Source: Bactrocera neohumeralis (lineage: Eukaryota > Arthropoda > Insecta > Diptera > Tephritidae). Taken from it: a stretch of 64,000 bases of DNA. A model generated the notes under the pieces. It saw only the letters and a list, made by a program, of their open reading frames with translations. It was not told the DNA's origin and made no database searches. Positions 60,375 to 64,000 of this stretch are shown here, in pieces (positions within the stretch are counted from its first letter, which is position 1; the number at the start of each line of letters is the position of its first letter). The stretch spans positions 7,350,204-7,414,203 of the forward strand of contig NW_026089623.1 of NCBI RefSeq assembly GCF_024586455.1, written 5' to 3'. A program made the position numbers and the translations under genes.

Positions 60375-62240
60375 GAATAAATATAATTTTTTAAGTTTCT
60401 AACCAGGATATATCTTTATTTTCATTTTAGTAATCACCATGTACATATGTATAAATTGAACTAGTTTAAATGGAATAGTTATCCGCACATATGAAATAAA
60501 AATACCTGTTTACTTGTGTGACACACTTCTATAATATACAACGTAATTTATAGAGTCATTAACTTTATATAAACTTTATTTTTCTTAAAGTTAAATGTTT
60601 ATTTATTTCGGAGGCCCATGAAGGTAATCGAATTGAACGGGATCGTGTGTGGTGCTAACTGCAGCGCGCGGGATGGGTGTCGCAAAACGAATGTACATAT
60701 ATGAAACGAATGTGTTTAATCTGCTCAGGGGACCATCCTTTATGTTGTGTGGGTTGATGTACAAGCGTGGTGAGTTGTGTTTTGTACGCGTGTGGTGTCG
60801 TCAACTATGTTCTTCTGAGTTGTTGAGTGTGATGTTATTCTCAGGTGTGGTGTGTTATATAAGGGTGCGCCAGTTTTTTTCGGGTAGAATGGGAGAGTCT
60901 TAACTCATTTAAACAATAATTTTAAAATTATATTTAACATAAATAACTTAAAGACATTTTAGCTAACAAATTTGGATTTGGTGTAAGTTTTTGTGCAATT
61001 ACTTTTCAAATATTGCAAGTATTTGCGCAACGGCTATGACAGTGATGCTTCTACGCTCCCAATCATGCAAACTACATATGTATATAATCCCAAATCACGT
61101 AGGAGGGTATACGTTTAACAGTTCTTATGACAGTGTAAAATCGGGGGAAATCGGTTGATAACCCTGCCCATTCTCCATACAACGGTTTTCTTAAAAATTA
61201 GTAAAAATGTGATAAGTCAATAACTAATTTAAATTTTACATCCGGGATGGTGAAAAATGGCTTTATACGATCCGGTGTTAAAATTGGACAATGAGCGTGG
61301 CACTGCCCATTTTTAGGTAAAATTTCATTTCTCCGGATCCGTACTCGACCAATTTCAACCAACTTTAGATAAAAATTTCCTAACATTCTTATGTTCCATT
61401 GTGAAAATGGGCGGAATCAACAAACTACGCCCACTTCCTATATACATTATAACACTTTTAAATTCCATGTGTAAATTGTGTATGAACAAATTAAACACTT
61501 TTAAGGTGTGCCATTTCACGTCTATCAAATGTCGAAAAAGATGAACAACTTTTCAAACCACAGATACCGAACATCTTGTGTCCAATGCCTTCGGCTGACT
61601 TTTTACTGGAAATATTGGGCAGTCTGTGTGGATTCTATTGAAATTAAATAGAATATTTTTCCGGTAACAACCAAACTCTAATAATTACACATCTGAACAT
61701 TTTTAAACGAAATTTTAATTCGGTTAATGAACATTATTTTTGATTTATTTTACAATGGCGAAAATGTTGGCTGCAAATCTGATATGCTGCGCATACGGAA
61801 AAACCTTCGGAAAATTTTCCATTTTGATTTTAAGCCAAAGTTGTACCAACAATTTAATAGCCTTTTTATAATGTTCGTCCTTATTCATAAGTTTTTTTCG
61901 TTGAAGTATGGAAGAATTTTGTTGTTTGATAAGTGAGATGAAGTAACATTTCCTCATCATCCTTGGTATCATGCGAAATCATCCCTGCTGACGGTAACTA
62001 TCAAAAATGCAATGGAAATGATATTAACGTTGCCGTGGCACAACCTACGTTAAGGAGGTTTTAAGGGATTACATAGGTTTCCTCAAGCAGAACACGGCCT
62101 ATTTTCAGTATTTCTTTCCATATAAAAAATTAAATATTTCATTTCAATTTTTTATTAGATGTTAAATTAGACAATAAAAAATCGATTTGTTGACCCCATG
62201 AAAACCATGTAGTCTCTTAAACAAGAAGAGGAAATTTAAT
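60375..62240. other. gene-free DNA downstream of prolyl oligopeptidase
   Basis: Bases 61,140-61,440 are another relative of the CCACGCCCAC-type repeats (GCGTGGCACTGCCC, ACTACGCCCACTTCC). At about 60,865 TATATAAG precedes CAGTTTTTTTCGGG, possibly an LTR or gene promoter, unsupported otherwise. No coding sequence is recognised. Confidence 0.35.
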
Positions 62241-62246
62241 TTTACT

Positions 62247-63655
62247 GCCCCTATTCTGCATTTCTACTCGAATCGAAATTTTCTCCGATTGGCAACTTTG
62301 GTATTCTGCGTTTCGATTCAACTTCGAAAATTCCAATTCTATGTATTCTGCATTGCGATCGTAATTACGTTTTTGTACGTTGAAGTTTTGTTGGTGGAAA
62401 GCCGTTATACATATATTCATTTTCGTGCACTTGGATAAAATAATTTCCTCAAATATGTAAGTAAAACTTTAAGATTATAGTTGTAAAAGACAAAATGGTG
62501 GTGTCCTTGGTTGTTTGTGCTTAAATGATATATTTTGATATGTTTGCAGGTCAAAAGTAACAACGGCAGATATGATGGCCACGAAAAGAGATATTGCGCA
62601 GGGCTTCCAAAAGCGACCGAAGGAAGAAGTACAGGAGTTTTGGGAGGAGGTTGCAAGGAATTTAAATGCACTTGGCCCACCAACAAAAGATTCCAATACA
62701 TGGAGAAAGGTAAGTTATTACCTACAATTAATTTTAAAAAATTAAGTTAAATCTAACGTTTTCGTGCAGGTCTGGATTGACTGGAAATGCTACATGAAGC
62801 GAAAATTATCGCATAACAAAAAAGAAAGGATGAGCACCTGTGGAGGTCCTTGCCGTTTACAACGCATAAGCCCACTTGATGAAAAGGTGATAGCTTTGAC
62901 GGGTTTGGAAACGGATGATATCCCTTCAACCAGTAGAGCTAGCAGCCAAAATAGAGAGGCGAGAGCAGAGAAGCAGAGCACTTCTTCATTACTTAAGCAA
63001 CAGATACAAATCAAAAAGAATTTTATGCAGAGACGAAAAAATTCAATGAAGCTGCCTTTGGTAAAATGGAAGAAGTTACTTCATATTTACGGCACATGAA
63101 TCGTTCTCTAGAAACTTTGGCGGAGACTGCAGTGAAGCAACCTGAAGAACAGAAGCGACACAATAGAATTAAGGAAGAGCTGGTGAAGGAAAAAGTAGAA
63201 ATAAAAATGCAAATGCTAAGATTAGATCCAAATTATAAGCCGGATTCAAAGTAGTCATTTTTTAATTGTTAGCCTTTTATTTAATTTACTATTATTCATT
63301 TATATAACGAGCTGTGAAATGAAATAAAAGCATTTACTTCTTTAATATAGGAGCTGTAAAATGCACTGAATGCAATTGTTTTTATTTAATAGAGTAATGT
63401 AGATCATATTTTGAATAACGCATTGCTCTCCTCCTCAAGTAATATCGCTGCCGCTACTGATTTCATGTTAGTATTTAAAAAAAAACGCGATATAATTTCT
63501 TTATTTTAATAAACCAACAATAATTTGTGTATTTTTGCTTTGTTATGTTTCATTTTCACACGTTTCAAGGCAAACAGCTGACTTCGAAAGAGCTACAGCT
63601 CTTCCTCTTCTTCTTTCAATCCAATCGTAACTCAGAATACCTATTTTCGATTCAG
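62247..63655 (+). mobile_element. probable second Harbinger-like element (Myb-type gene only)
   Basis: The left boundary region has three relatives of TATTCTGCNTTNCGAT (about 62,255-62,365) and the right side has inverted relatives (ATCGTAACTCAGAATACC and TTTTCGATTCAGA at about 63,625-63,655), suggesting inverted-repeat ends. Inside is a Myb/SANT-type gene; no transposase is present. The boundaries are approximate. Confidence 0.4.
62550..63254 (+). pseudogene. Myb/SANT-like DNA-binding protein (NAIF1/Harbinger type), frameshifted
   Basis: Exon 1, after a TTTGCAG acceptor at about 62,549, encodes SKVTTADMMATKRDIAQGFQ, RPKEEVQEFWEEVARNLNAL and GPPTKDSNTWRK, with donor GTAAGT at 62,711. Exon 2 starts after TTCGTGCAG (62,769): VWIDWKCYMKRKLSHNKKER, then GGPCRLQRISPLDEKVIALT. 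A one-base shift near 63,020 is needed to continue into AAFGKMEEVTSYLRHMNRSL and the coiled tail IKEELVKEKVEIKMQMLRLD, stop at 63,254. The EFWEEVA..LN..GPP.K....WRKVW.D.K core is that of Myb/SANT-like proteins encoded by Harbinger transposons and their domesticated relatives. The first exon upstream of 62,550 is unclear. Confidence 0.7.
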
Positions 63656-64000
63656 ATGTTGTGATGCCAAAAACGTAAAAAATCAGTCGTATAGCCTTCG
63701 TACCCTCACTTCAGGAAGAAGAGAAAAATCAAGGAATGAAGGAGTGCAACCGAATACTGAATGGATACAGCATAACGTATTTGGTCATCATGAAACTGAA
63801 ACTAATTCTTATGAAATTCAACTTTATTAACACAACTCTGCGTTCACCAGAAAAGAAAATGACTCTTCGTTTAGAATTTGAAAAAAAGGGCAGAGGGCAA
63901 TTTAAAGATATACGAAGTCTCAAACGCTCTCAGATATTTTGGCATACTAAATGTCTTCAAGAAAAAAATCATTACGAAAGTAGTAGGACGTAGCAATTCA
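63256..64000. other. right edge, no gene seen
   Basis: A frame at 63,736-63,993 (MKECNRILNGYSITYLVIMK, then EKKMTLRLEFEKKGRGQFKD) reaches nearly the window edge; I cannot match it to any family and give it no call. The rest is AT-rich. Confidence 0.3.

Noticed and set aside
60855..60905. Promoter with TATATAAG and a downstream CAGT-like start
   Set aside because: No gene or identifiable LTR follows, so the motif alone is not evidence in AT-rich DNA.
1..64000. Search for CRISPR arrays, rRNA or bacterial operon features
   Set aside because: No regularly spaced repeats with unique spacers, no rRNA sequence and no Shine-Dalgarno-led gene clusters; introns and transposon types show animal nuclear DNA.

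Overview
This window is animal nuclear DNA, most likely from a higher fly; the transposon families and the short introns would fit a tephritid fruit fly, but the species cannot be fixed from the sequence alone. It is AT-rich, has no bacterial features, and almost everything outside one gene is transposon-derived.

The one clear host gene is prolyl oligopeptidase (prolyl endopeptidase), on the + strand at 13,622-59,343. I reconstruct eight coding exons whose splice sites all obey GT/AG and whose lengths sum to an open frame: 762 codons from the first ATG, 705 codons from the ATG that matches the usual enzyme length. The Ser/Asp/His triad is intact. Intron 3 is about 37.85 kb (14,604-52,453) and intron 6 about 4.6 kb; both are packed with mobile elements. 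The other introns are 53-770 bp.

Upstream of the gene (1-13,600) lie a gypsy-type gag with leader and primer-binding site on the - strand, a decayed Jockey-group LINE (family A, -), an RTE LINE (+) with an 11-bp target-site duplication, a long palindrome, an element with 38-bp terminal inverted repeats, a long-TIR palindromic element, and a doubled MITE.

Intron 3 holds, in order: a Tigger/pogo element; a CR1-group LINE; pieces of LINE A split by a Tc1-type element with very long TIRs; a deleted mariner; a second long-TIR palindromic element; an I-clade LINE; a second deleted mariner with the same internal deletion; a gypsy remnant ending in a polypurine tract and LTR; a Helitron remnant; a nested stack (38,484-47,405) in which a Tc1-like element is split by a 7.9-kb unclassified TIR element, itself carrying a PIF/Harbinger element and an intact DD37D mariner; a piggyBac remnant; a Tc1-like N-terminal piece; an RTE 3' end; and a third long-TIR palindromic element with a different core. 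Introns 5 and 6 hold an integrase fragment, a deleted mariner, and an RTE copy interrupted by LINE A.

Downstream of the gene (59,344-64,000) are dispersed repeats, a 175-bp tandem duplication, and a broken Myb/SANT-type protein gene probably belonging to a second Harbinger-like element. Only the DD37D mariner transposase is an undamaged mobile-element gene. I found no tRNA, rRNA or CRISPR array. Nothing here clearly amounts to a new biological system; the least explained pieces are the 7.9-kb TIR element, the HTH-only mariner derivatives and the long-TIR palindromes.
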